Source of the DNA: a virus
Direction: 5' to 3' (one strand)
Virus record (IMG/VR): IMGVR_UViG_3300030116_000757
Location: 6,876-29,449 of that record
DNA: 22,574 nucleotides
Shown: positions 5,703 through 14,700 of the stretch, one piece after another
Position numbering within the stretch: the stretch's first letter is position 1
Layout of the letters: the number at the start of each line of letters is the position of its first letter
The notes under the pieces: generated by a model
What the model was told of the DNA's origin: nothing
What the model saw: only the letters and a program-made list of their open reading frames with translations
The model's database searches: none
Made by a program: the position numbers and the translations under genes

Positions 5703-7508
5703 TTACCCTCCTTCAAGGGTTTTTACTCTAGTTGATAACTCCTTTATAGCATTTACAAGAATTGGTACAAGTCTTTCGTATTTTAATCCATAACTCATAC
5801 CATCTTCAGTTAAATCACAAATTAAAGAATCTTCATTATTTGAACCATATCCATTAGCTTTTTCCACTTCTAATGCTTCTTGTGCTAAAAAACCAATATG
5901 TAAATCAGGTCTTTTCTTTGATCCATCTGGTGTTCCAAAAGGCATTTCATCTGTTCCATACCATACTCTTCTATCCCATCTGTAAGTAACAGGTCTTAAT
6001 GCTTCAATCCAATTTAAGCCAATATTAAAACTTGTAACGTCTGTTTTATCCCTAGAATCTGAAGAAGATATTGAAGTATCTGCACAATAGAAAAAACCTA
6101 TATTTAAATCACCTAAAACTAATCTGTTATTACCAGTTGTAATATTTCCACCTGGTGCGTTAGAAGTACCAGCGTCATTTCCAATTAGCACGTTATTTTG
6201 ACCAGAAGTTAGATTCATTCCAGCTTGATAGCCAACGCAAGTATTTTCATCACCATCATTCTCGTTAAGACTATATGCAGCTTTGTACCCAACAGCTACA
6301 TTTCTTTTTACATCAACATCTTGTGAAGAGGCACCTCTCATTGCTCCCCAGCCAACAGCTACATTTTGATAACCTTGTCCATATTTAAAAGCGTTTTGTC
6401 CTATTGCTACATTTGCATAAGAACCAGCAGCATCCTCATCTGACATTACGCCATAACCTATAGCAACATTTTGATAGCCTGTCGTTATTCCTTTACCAGC
6501 TTCATTTCCATAAATCGTATTGTAATATCCAGTAGTAAGACTATTTGCCGCACTATGACCCACAGATGTATTACCTTGTGCTCCTGCATTTGTCCCCCCA
6601 CCAATATAAAGACTTGAACTGTCACCTTTTATTTCAAAAGATCCAATACCAGGTATCCTAACTTTTTCTATTTCACCATCACCACTAGCTGCACCTATTG
6701 TTAATTCTTTTGTTGCAGTTGCACTACTAGCATCACTAAGTTTACCAATACAGATATTATTACTTCCTGTAGTAATATTTGACCCTGCACGATCACCTAT
6801 AAATACGTTATTTGTGCCTGTACTGACATTATTACCAGCTTGATTTCCGATAGCTACTGTATAGTCAGCAACAGTAGCTTGATAAAGTGCAAGCTCACCA
6901 ATAGCAACAGCTTTAGCTGAAGTTGTAGATGCTCTTGCAGCACGATTACCAATATAAACATTTCCTCCATTACCAGTAGTTGCATTTTCACCAGCTTCAC
7001 TACCAACAAAAACATTGCCATTTTGTGTAGTAGTAGTTGTACCAGCTTTATAGCCTATAGAAACTGTCCTATCGCCTGTAGTCATTGCTGTGCCAGCATC
7101 ATATCCAATTAAAGTATTGTAAAGAGCATCAGTTCCAGTAAAACTATCTCCAGCATTAGTACCTGCAACAGTATTAAACTGTGCGTCAGAAGTAACCCCA
7201 GCAGCCACATCTGCAAATTCCAACTGTCCAACTGCTGAAGTTCCACTACCACTTGCAATACTTTTAACTTTTAAATACTTATCTGCTGCAATATTATTAT
7301 CTGGCAAAATCATTGTATAAGACTGACCAGCACTATGAGCAGGAGATTTTAACTTTACACCATGACTTTGTGCAGAGCAGTTTAACTGCAATATCGCATC
7401 ATCACCACCAGCACCTTTTACCTCTAACGCACCAGTACCGTTAGGAATAACTCTTACATTCCCATTCGTGGTATCAGTTTGAATTTCATCAACAATAACT
7501 TTTGACAT
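5703..7508 (-). CDS. Trimeric tail fibre with YadA-like repeats and S74 self-cleaving chaperone
   Basis: 601 residues. It begins MSKVIVDEIQTDT, a shorter version of the attachment module of the two following fibres. Residues about 115-275 and 305-460 contain many copies of a roughly 12-16 residue repeat of the type NVAIGxxAGxxxTTG (NVFVGSEAGENATTG, NVYIGNRAA, YTVAIGNQAGNNVSTG, NVAIGYG), the left-handed beta-roll repeat of trimeric adhesin heads. Residues about 482-601 are a peptidase S74 intramolecular chaperone: SSDSRDKTDV (catalytic S-D-x-R-x-K type), ALRPVTYRWD, GFLAQE, YERLVPILVNAIKEL and a C-terminal coiled coil. In this family the chaperone trimerises the fibre and then cuts itself off just before the catalytic Ser. 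It is probably a mature trimeric fibre of about 480 residues. Confidence 0.85.
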   Translation of the reverse strand: MSKVIVDEIQTDTTNGNVRVIPNGTGALEVKGAGGDDAILQLNCSAQSHGVKLKSPAHSAGQSYTMILPDNNIAADKYLKVKSIASGSGTSAVGQLEFADVAAGVTSDAQFNTVAGTNAGDSFTGTDALYNTLIGYDAGTAMTTGDRTVSIGYKAGTTTTTQNGNVFVGSEAGENATTGNGGNVYIGNRAARASTTSAKAVAIGELALYQATVADYTVAIGNQAGNNVSTGTNNVFIGDRAGSNITTGSNNICIGKLSDASSATATKELTIGAASGDGEIEKVRIPGIGSFEIKGDSSSLYIGGGTNAGAQGNTSVGHSAANSLTTGYYNTIYGNEAGKGITTGYQNVAIGYGVMSDEDAAGSYANVAIGQNAFKYGQGYQNVAVGWGAMRGASSQDVDVKRNVAVGYKAAYSLNENDGDENTCVGYQAGMNLTSGQNNVLIGNDAGTSNAPGGNITTGNNRLVLGDLNIGFFYCADTSISSSDSRDKTDVTSFNIGLNWIEALRPVTYRWDRRVWYGTDEMPFGTPDGSKKRPDLHIGFLAQEALEVEKANGYGSNNEDSLICDLTEDGMSYGLKYERLVPILVNAIKELSTRVKTLEGG

Positions 7509-7529
7509 GATTTTTAAATAAGAAAGAAG

Positions 7530-10046
7530 TTAAACAAACGTCATGGTAGAGCTTGCACTTACTGTAAGGGTAGCACCAGAAGCAATAGTCATAGGACTAG
7601 CTGCAACATAGTTAAAATTCGCTGTTGTAGTAAAGCTGTTATCCATTTGGTTCTCTGCCTCAACAAATAATTTTTCGTTTGAACTGCCAACTAAACCTCC
7701 AGAAAGGCCAGTTAAGTTTGAACCATCTATTGCAGGTAAAGTACCAGTAATATTAGCTGCTGGTATTGATGTTAAGTTTGCTGCCGAAGCTTGTGGTAAT
7801 GTAGCAGGGAATCTAGCATCTGGTATTGTTCCAGAACTTAAATTAGTTGCGTTTAAAGCGGAACCGTCAATATATCCAGCACCGTTAGTAATTGCATTAT
7901 TGTTAAGAGAAATATTTGCTGAACCGTCAAAAGCAACTCCAGCTATATTTCTTGCTGTTGTTAATGTTGCTGCTGATCCTGTTGTATTTTGGTTTCCAGC
8001 AGTATTAACACCAGGTAAATCTATATTTGCCGATCCATCAAAACTAACACCGCCGATATTACGAGCATTTGCAAGTGTAGCTGCGGTTGTAGCTGCAATA
8101 CCTAGAGCATCTATGTCAGATTTTGTTTGATCTGCTGTAGCTCCAGTTTCGATACCATTTAGTTTTGTATGGTCAGCATCAGTAAATACATTACTATCAG
8201 TAGCACTTTCTACTAAAGTTCTAATCTCTGCTGCGGTTTGATCGGCTGTTGCTGATGCCTCAATACCTGATAATTTTGTTTGCTCTGCATCCGTAAAAGC
8301 ATTTGTATTGCTATTACTTTCGTATGCTGTTTTTATTTCAGTAGCAGTCTGATCCGCAGTAGCACCACTTTCTATTGCATTAAGTTTTGTATGGTCAGCA
8401 TCTGTAAAAGTATTAGAATCTGAAGCTGCCTCTACTGCTGCTGCTATCTGTGCAGCAGTTATAGCTCCTGTATTACCATTAACAGATAAAACCTGGTCTG
8501 TAGGTGTCAATAACTCTGTGAAATCTGCCATTGTGCCAGCAGTTCCACTGTTTCTCACATAAGACTTATTCTGATCTGATCTAACAACAATATCTCCTTC
8601 TTGGGTCGTAAGAGCTAAATGTGCAGATTGATTTGCTGCTGTCTGTACAGTAGTAAGTGCTATTTGATCGACATTAAAAGTAGTACCAGATAAACTCAAA
8701 CCTGTTCCAGCAGTGTATGTTGTGTCACTACTATTAGCAAGAACATAAGCTTTTACCGATTGTTGTGTTGGTACTTTAGTATCGCTGTCAGATGCCATGT
8801 TATCTTCATCAATAACAAAGCTCATTGCAGCAGTTGTAGTATCAGTATTCATCACCGCACCAGCAGCGTCTACATTAGTTGCATCTGTAACATCTGCACT
8901 AGCTTCTATTGCAGTAAGTTTTGATTTCTCAGCATCTGTAAAAGCATTAGTGTCAGAATTATTTTCATAAGCTGTTTTTATTTCCGCATCTGTTTGGTCA
9001 GCAGTAGCAGATGCTTCAATTCCATTTAACTTTGTATGATCTGCGTCAGTGAATACATTGGAATCTGTAGCCGCCTCTACAAGAGTTCTTATTTCACTAG
9101 CTGTCTGATCTGCGGTAGCACTAGCCTCTATGCCTGTTAATTTAGTTTTTTCAGCGTCAGTAAAGGCATTAGTGTTTGCATTTGCTTCATATGCTGTCTT
9201 AATCTCTGCGTCAGTTTGATCTGCGGTGGCATTACTCTCTATTCCATCTAATTTTGTTTTATCTGCTGAACTCATTGAACCAGCAGCAGATGTTGTAGCT
9301 GCTGAAATACTGATAGCTGGAGTTGCACCACCAGAAGAAACTATAGGAGTTGTGCCTGTAACTGAAGTAACACCACCAGCAGAACCAGACGCTGCGGCTG
9401 TAATCCTTCCCTGTGCATCAACTGTAATATTTGTATTTGTATAACTACCAGCAGTAACAGAAGTATCAGCTAATTTAGCAGCAGTAACAACATCATTATC
9501 TATAGTAAAAGTAGCACCAGAATTACTAACAACAATATCTCCCTTATCTCCATCACTGATCGCTCCGTCGGCTCCGTCATTCCCTGGTATCCCTTGAATT
9601 CCTTGTATTCCTTGAATTCCTTGTATTCCTTGTATTCCTTGATCGCCTTTAGGAATTGTAAAATCAAAAGTAGCAGCAGTAGATGATCCAGAATTAGTAA
9701 CACTAGCCGAAGATCCAGCAGCACCTGTAGTCACTGTTCCAATAGCTATAGTTGCAGCAGCACCATCACTGCCATCACTTCCAGCAACACCCTGTATACC
9801 TTGACTGCCAGTATTTCCAGTATTTCCGGTATCCCCTTTTGGAATTGTAAAGTTTAAAATTGCTGCTGTTGTAGTTCCAACATTTGTAACTGAAGCATTT
9901 GTACCAGCGTTTCCTGTTGTTACTGTACCTATAGTAACTGTTGCAGAACCCTCGCCTTGTTCACCCTGCTGTCCAGCTACACCTGGTATACCCTGTACTC
10001 CTTGAGTAACAATTTCAACAATGGCAATAGGATTAGATGAACTCAT
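7530..10046 (-). CDS. Long collagen-like, repeat-rich tail fibre
   Basis: 838 residues; the start overlaps the previous stop as ATGA. Order of modules: a short N-terminal segment; Gly-X-Y collagen stretches (about 16-33, 70-95, 133-162); between them two copies of a 35-residue unit (IGTVTTG ... FTIPKG, about 38-71 and 101-134); then alternating ~37-residue repeats (about 261-384 and 537-643) of two types, EIKTAYEAN.NTNAFTDAEKT and EIRTLVEAATDSNVFTDADHT, each joined by GIEASATADQT; a middle domain with VPTQQSVKAYV and an LSGTTFNV beta segment; paired ARNI.GV.FDGSANI repeats (660-715); and a C-terminal beta strand region. Everything indicates a long homotrimeric shaft. No chaperone domain is present, so trimerisation may rely on the collagen zipper or on the assembly chaperone-like protein encoded downstream. 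Confidence 0.85.
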   Translation of the reverse strand: MSSSNPIAIVEIVTQGVQGIPGVAGQQGEQGEGSATVTIGTVTTGNAGTNASVTNVGTTTAAILNFTIPKGDTGNTGNTGSQGIQGVAGSDGSDGAAATIAIGTVTTGAAGSSASVTNSGSSTAATFDFTIPKGDQGIQGIQGIQGIQGIQGIPGNDGADGAISDGDKGDIVVSNSGATFTIDNDVVTAAKLADTSVTAGSYTNTNITVDAQGRITAAASGSAGGVTSVTGTTPIVSSGGATPAISISAATTSAAGSMSSADKTKLDGIESNATADQTDAEIKTAYEANANTNAFTDAEKTKLTGIEASATADQTASEIRTLVEAATDSNVFTDADHTKLNGIEASATADQTDAEIKTAYENNSDTNAFTDAEKSKLTAIEASADVTDATNVDAAGAVMNTDTTTAAMSFVIDEDNMASDSDTKVPTQQSVKAYVLANSSDTTYTAGTGLSLSGTTFNVDQIALTTVQTAANQSAHLALTTQEGDIVVRSDQNKSYVRNSGTAGTMADFTELLTPTDQVLSVNGNTGAITAAQIAAAVEAASDSNTFTDADHTKLNAIESGATADQTATEIKTAYESNSNTNAFTDAEQTKLSGIEASATADQTAAEIRTLVESATDSNVFTDADHTKLNGIETGATADQTKSDIDALGIAATTAATLANARNIGGVSFDGSANIDLPGVNTAGNQNTTGSAATLTTARNIAGVAFDGSANISLNNNAITNGAGYIDGSALNATNLSSGTIPDARFPATLPQASAANLTSIPAANITGTLPAIDGSNLTGLSGGLVGSSNEKLFVEAENQMDNSFTTTANFNYVAASPMTIASGATLTVSASSTMTFV
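8118..8438 (-). repeat. Second block of ~111-base coding repeats in the long fibre
   Basis: Encodes residues about 537-643 of the 838-residue fibre: copies of the two alternating repeat types (TNAFTDAEQTKL and SNTFTDADHTKL / SNVFTDADHTKL) separated by ATADQT. The period is 37 codons. The alternation of the two types matches the first block, so the pair (74 codons) seems to be the duplicated unit. Confidence 0.8.
8895..9266 (-). repeat. First block of ~111-base coding repeats in the long fibre
   Basis: Encodes residues about 261-384: three and a half copies in the order AYE-type, LVE-type, AYE-type, linked by GIEASATADQT. Related repeats are widespread in phage fibres. The nucleotide copies have diverged at third positions, so the array is not a very recent expansion. 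Confidence 0.8.
9588..9641 (-). repeat. 9-base microsatellite, six units, in the collagen segment
   Basis: Six consecutive 9-base units of the form CAAGGAATA/T (the last CAAGGGATA) on the minus strand, encoding Gly-Ile-Gln repeats. Near-perfect identity between units makes slipped-strand gain or loss possible; every change would stay in frame and only change the length of the collagen shaft. Confidence 0.9.
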
Positions 10047-10384
10047 GTTGTGTGTCCCTCACTTATAGTTAGTGTTCCTTCCAAATAATACATCTTATTC
10101 CCACTCGGATCTGTTAATAAAATATCATATTCTAACTTTTCTAATGGAAAATTTTTTGTATCTGTATCATTTAATTTTATATCTATAGTTCCATTAGCTC
10201 TATCTGTATATGTAACTGCAAAATCAGCATATTTTATTGTATGATCTTTATTCCATACTTCAGAATCTACTGTAAAACCTGTTAAATTTACTGCTGTACC
10301 ATTAGAATCTTTAAAAATTAAACGTACAGGAAAATCTGCATTCCTTTGTACTGTAAAATTCTTTTTTTGTGGTTGATTTGGCAT
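10043..10384 (-). CDS. Small beta-sandwich protein, possibly baseplate/fibre adaptor
   Basis: 113 residues, with TAATG coupling to the gene before and ATGA coupling to the gene after, so it is tightly embedded between two fibre genes. The pattern FTVQRNADFPVRLIFKDSNG, then VNLTGFTVDSEVWNK, a central ITY/TDRANGTIDIKL strand pair and YDILLTDPSGNKMYYLEGTL looks like an immunoglobulin-like beta sandwich, reminiscent of the N-terminal domain of baseplate upper (BppU-type) proteins. A likely role is attaching the following long fibre, or the preceding S74 fibre, to the tail tip. The family match is by eye and not certain; no catalytic residues are evident. Confidence 0.65.
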   Translation of the reverse strand: MPNQPQKKNFTVQRNADFPVRLIFKDSNGTAVNLTGFTVDSEVWNKDHTIKYADFAVTYTDRANGTIDIKLNDTDTKNFPLEKLEYDILLTDPSGNKMYYLEGTLTISEGHTT

Positions 10385-11757
10385 TAGCTTGCTTCAAGTG
10401 CAGCGACTTTAGTCTCTAATGTTTCTATCTTAGCAACTGCCTCTTGTAATGCAGCAACCAGCATGGGAGTAAATCTGCTGTAATCTAGCCCTTGATAATC
10501 AGGCTCGTTTTCTTCTGGATTGCTATAACTTTTTTTTGTGCCATCTTTTACTCCAGTTACTATATGGTCATAATACCCTGTCTCTTGAACTTCATGTGCA
10601 ATAAAACCATTGTCATAACCAAGATCAGGGTTATTTTTCCATCTAAATAAAACAGGTCGTAATGCCTTGATTTTTGTTATAGCATCATCAATATTAGATA
10701 CATCTTGTTTTAATCTATAATCACTAGGTGGATTATAAGTTACTGTACTTCCATTAGTATTAATATTTCCAACAGCACTATTGTTGTACTGAAATTCTAT
10801 TAAATTACCAGTACCAGAAGCACTTAGGCGGTGAATAAATAAAGCTGTACCATAACCAGTTCCATTCTTAACAAGAGTTAAACCTTCAAAAGCAGTAGTT
10901 TGTATATTAAAACAAGCACCAGCAGTAGTTAAAGCATTAGTAGCGAGACTACCGTTAGAAGTAAGAGAGCCAGAGTGTTCAATTTTCCACCTTTCTATAG
11001 GTGCTGTTTCTGGTGTAGTAGTTGCATCACCACCTGTAGAAAATGCTATGTTACCTTGATTAGGATTTTGATTCTGTATAAGTAAAGATCCATTATTTGA
11101 ATCAGAAGATCTGTGCAATAAAATTGAATCCCCTGTAGCTCCAGCACCCCTTATTAATCTAAGACCAAAATCATTGCCAAGAGTTGTTGCATCGGTTGAA
11201 AAATCAAGATAAGCATTATAAGAAGCATCTGAGTTTATTTGCAAGTAAGCGTCTGAACCTGTTTTTGCAATCTCAATATCAGACTTAGATTCAAATGAAG
11301 TTGTATTAAAATTGAAACGATTGCTTCCAGCACAAGATATTCCTACTGTATTATTAGCACTCCTATATAATCCTGTATCTGTATCTACAGCGAATGATAT
11401 ATCAGGTGTACTTTCACTATTTGTATGATTATGTGCTAAAAATTGTCCTGTCATAGGTGCAGTGCTACCACCTGTTCTTGGTAATAAACCAAGATTAGTT
11501 TCAGTCACATCACCTATTGTGATAAAAGCTGAGTTAGCACCATTCCTCATTTTCAAAAGTGGTGGGTTTTCAGTTGTATTTATGTGTAATTGATATGCAG
11601 CTAAATTAGCTGCACCAGTTGGATCACCAGCAGCACTGTTTAAAGTTCTAAGAGATTCAAATATATCTTTCATTGCTGTTCTTACAGCTAATCCAGTACC
11701 ATTATCAGGTGAGAAATTACTTGCGTTTTCTTTACCAGTTGCGTTAACTCTTGCCAT
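10384..11757 (-). CDS. Tail fibre / tailspike with S74 self-cleaving chaperone
   Basis: 457 residues. The N-terminal ~110 residues are a probable tail-attachment region (MARVNATGKENASNFSPD..). A central beta-rich part contains DTDTGLYRSANNTVGIS and a stem of short strands. Residues about 345-457 are a peptidase S74 chaperone: SDYRLKQDVSNIDDA (catalytic S-D-x-R-L-K), ALRPVLFRWK, GFIAHEVQE, YSRFTPMLVAALQEA and a final coiled coil (KIETLETKVAALEA). In characterised members the domain drives trimer folding, then releases itself by cleavage before the motif Ser. An SD-like AGGGAG lies about 10 bases before the ATG, at the end of J. It is the first fibre gene after J, a position often held by side-fibre genes. 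Confidence 0.85.
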   Translation of the reverse strand: MARVNATGKENASNFSPDNGTGLAVRTAMKDIFESLRTLNSAAGDPTGAANLAAYQLHINTTENPPLLKMRNGANSAFITIGDVTETNLGLLPRTGGSTAPMTGQFLAHNHTNSESTPDISFAVDTDTGLYRSANNTVGISCAGSNRFNFNTTSFESKSDIEIAKTGSDAYLQINSDASYNAYLDFSTDATTLGNDFGLRLIRGAGATGDSILLHRSSDSNNGSLLIQNQNPNQGNIAFSTGGDATTTPETAPIERWKIEHSGSLTSNGSLATNALTTAGACFNIQTTAFEGLTLVKNGTGYGTALFIHRLSASGTGNLIEFQYNNSAVGNINTNGSTVTYNPPSDYRLKQDVSNIDDAITKIKALRPVLFRWKNNPDLGYDNGFIAHEVQETGYYDHIVTGVKDGTKKSYSNPEENEPDYQGLDYSRFTPMLVAALQEAVAKIETLETKVAALEAS

Positions 11758-11761
11758 AAAT

Positions 11762-14700
11762 TTATGCTCCCTTACCGTATCCTAACGCTTGAAACGTAAA
11801 TAACACATCAGTAGGGTTATTTGATGAATCTTTAAACAATATTGTAAAGCCTGTACCAGAAACCGCACTCAAAACATAAGTACCACCTAAAGGCATATCT
11901 TCAGGAGATACTACGATAGATGGCTTAAAAGCATTTACACCACCAATAGTTACACTTGTGCCTGTAAAAAATGGTTTAGCAAAAGTAACAGATTTACCAC
12001 TAGAAGATGTTCCTGACTGTTGCGGTGCTGAAGTAATACTACCGCCAGATTGATATTTATTTTCAGTTCTAGAAGGTAAAAAGGCATCAAAACCTAACTC
12101 TTCAAACTTCATGTTCTCATTTACATCTAAAGAAATAATATTACCTGTAAATTTAAATGATCTAGCACTAAAAGAACCATTTGTTAAATTTTGTGCATCT
12201 GTATAACTTGATGCGTCTTGTGATGTTTCTACTTGTAATTTTGCTTTTAAACGCTCACTACCTTGTCCATCAAAATTTTCTCTAGCATCAAGGTCAGCAA
12301 TAGAATCAAATAAATCAGAAACTAAAACACCAGAACTTAATATATGCCTTTTAAGTCTTATGTTTGTAAATACACCTTGCAAATCAAATACAGATGCAAA
12401 CTCGTAAGAACCAGTTAGTGATGTTGCAGGGTTCGTTAGTTGTAAAGCATTAGAAACTACACTTAAATTATTTTTTGAACCAGAAAAACTTGGTTGTTCT
12501 CTTTGACTTAAAATTAAAACCTCGTCTGTCATTTCAGGTAATGATAATTCTACCTTTGCCTCTGTCTCTGATAATCTATCACCTAAGTCTTTAAATTTAA
12601 GGCTATAAGTACCTTGTAAAGCTGGCACGATAGCTTCGTTACTTGCTCCGCTTATTTCTACACTAAGGTCATCAGAATCTGCGAAAGTAGCTAATGCTTT
12701 TGTACGAGGTGTATGCCTAACAACACAAGATCCACCAAATTCGACATCAAGACTTGTAGTTTTAGTCCAAGTTAATTTTACCTGTGCGTTATTAATTGGT
12801 TCTATCTCTAAATTTTGTGGATTCTCTGGTTTTGCTGTAAGTCCTATTGTATCAACTGTTGTTTCAGTAGGAGTAGCACTACGTTCACCTTTAATATTTA
12901 TTGTATAAATTTGTATTTTGTAATTACCAGCCTCAGAAGGTAAAACCTCAAATTCTGATTGTTGTGTATTAACAACTATAGGATTTTCTTCATCTTTTGT
13001 ATAAACTAATTGATAACCTGATGCACCTGTAACAGATTCCCAATCTATAAATAGTTTTGGCACTGGTCTATTATTATTTAGAACGATTATTTCTTGTATA
13101 GCTTTTGTTCCATCTGCCTTATCGATTATTTGTGGTGATGGTAATAAACCTGAAATTACATTTATATTTTTTACTGGTAATTGTTCTCCATCTTCTATAG
13201 CAGCATATTTGCCTTCATTAAAATTAATAGCAGAAACAGTATATGTTCTATTTGTTTCCTCTTTAATATTAAGTATTCTATATGCTTGTACGTTAACTGC
13301 TGCTGAATTAATAACAAATGGACTGTTATTAACAGGTAAATTATTTGAACTAAAATTAGATGAAATATTTACTATATTTCCATTGTAAGAGGTTATAGTT
13401 TTTGTTATTACAGTCCCATCAGCTAAAAGACAACTTATTTCTGGATTATCATTTAAAGGTGGTAAATCTGTAGCTGTAGCACTATCAATAGTAACTGTTG
13501 ATGTTGTTGAACTTTTTACGATACCACCTCTTCTGATACCTGATTTAACCCTATCTGCTATACCAATAATATTACCAATTCTTAATATAGAACCAGCAGC
13601 AATATTTGTTGTAAATGCAACTGTCTCAACTTGATTTTGTTGTGTATGTAAAAACCATTTACCAACACGTTGTGCCATACCTCTAGAAGTAATACCAAAA
13701 GTATTTAAATTTTTTGTATGTGTTCCATATTTTGCTTGTGCAACACTGTCTTTAACAGTTACATAATCAATTTCTTGAGTATCGAGATCAAATAAAGATA
13801 CGTTTATAACATTAAATCTAGTTTTAGAAGATGCTCCAGAATATGTAAAATTACCATCAACTACATTTGCATTGTTAAATACGTAATCAAAAGTTAATTC
13901 ACTAGGTGCATCTGGATTTTTTGGTGCGTCTTGTGCAATTTTTATAGTACCTTCTTCATAATATGGTATTGCTCTCATTACTGAACAAATATCTTTTATA
14001 AGAGACAAAGCATCACGCCTATTATTAATATTCACATTCAATGAAAAACGTGGTTCAAGGCCATTATTACCATCATCAACTAAAGCACTACAATATTTAC
14101 TTACACCGTAAAAAGTGTATGGATCTAATTCACTTTCTGGAATACCACAACCATATTGTTGTTCAGTATTTCTATCAGCTTGTGTTATTAATAAATCATA
14201 CAAGATCCATGCAGGGTCACTGCACCATGCTTTTTGAGTTTTAAAAGTACCATTAAAATTACCACTATAAGTAAGCCTTCCATTTGAGTAATCGACTGTT
14301 GCATTATGTGGTATCTTTACAAGTTTTCCTCTAATACGAAAATATCTAGCTGGTGTATTTTGAAATAATTCAGAGCTAAATCTTAAAGCAGAATACGCTA
14401 CGTGTGGATAATTGTTAGGTTCTCTTATAAATTCTCTTACTTCTGCTAATCGCATTGTGTTGAAAGTATTATCGTCACCTTCATCATTAAATCTTTCAAC
14501 GCTTACGACTACTGGAAAAAAAGCATTAGTAACACCAGTATTTTTGTTATAACCCGCTACAGTTCTTAAATCTATCCCATAATCTCTACTATATGGATTA
14601 AAACTTTTTCCTGACACTAAATCATTAATAACAGTTACTGCATTACCATTATTTGGATTTACCTTACATAGCACTCTTACCTCAGTAGAATCTCTATTAC

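Noticed and set aside
8118-9266. CRISPR-like array
   Set aside because: Regular ~111-base spacing comes from 37-codon protein repeats inside one continuous reading frame, with no short palindromic repeat/spacer structure.
9500-9724. Leu-rich minus-strand open frame with YKEYKEF repeats
   Set aside because: It is an alternative reading of the collagen-coding microsatellite inside the 838-residue fibre gene.
4041-11757. Diversity-generating retroelement acting on the fibre genes
   Set aside because: No reverse transcriptase, template repeat or adenine-biased variable repeat was seen in the window; the fibre repeats are ordinary structural repeats.
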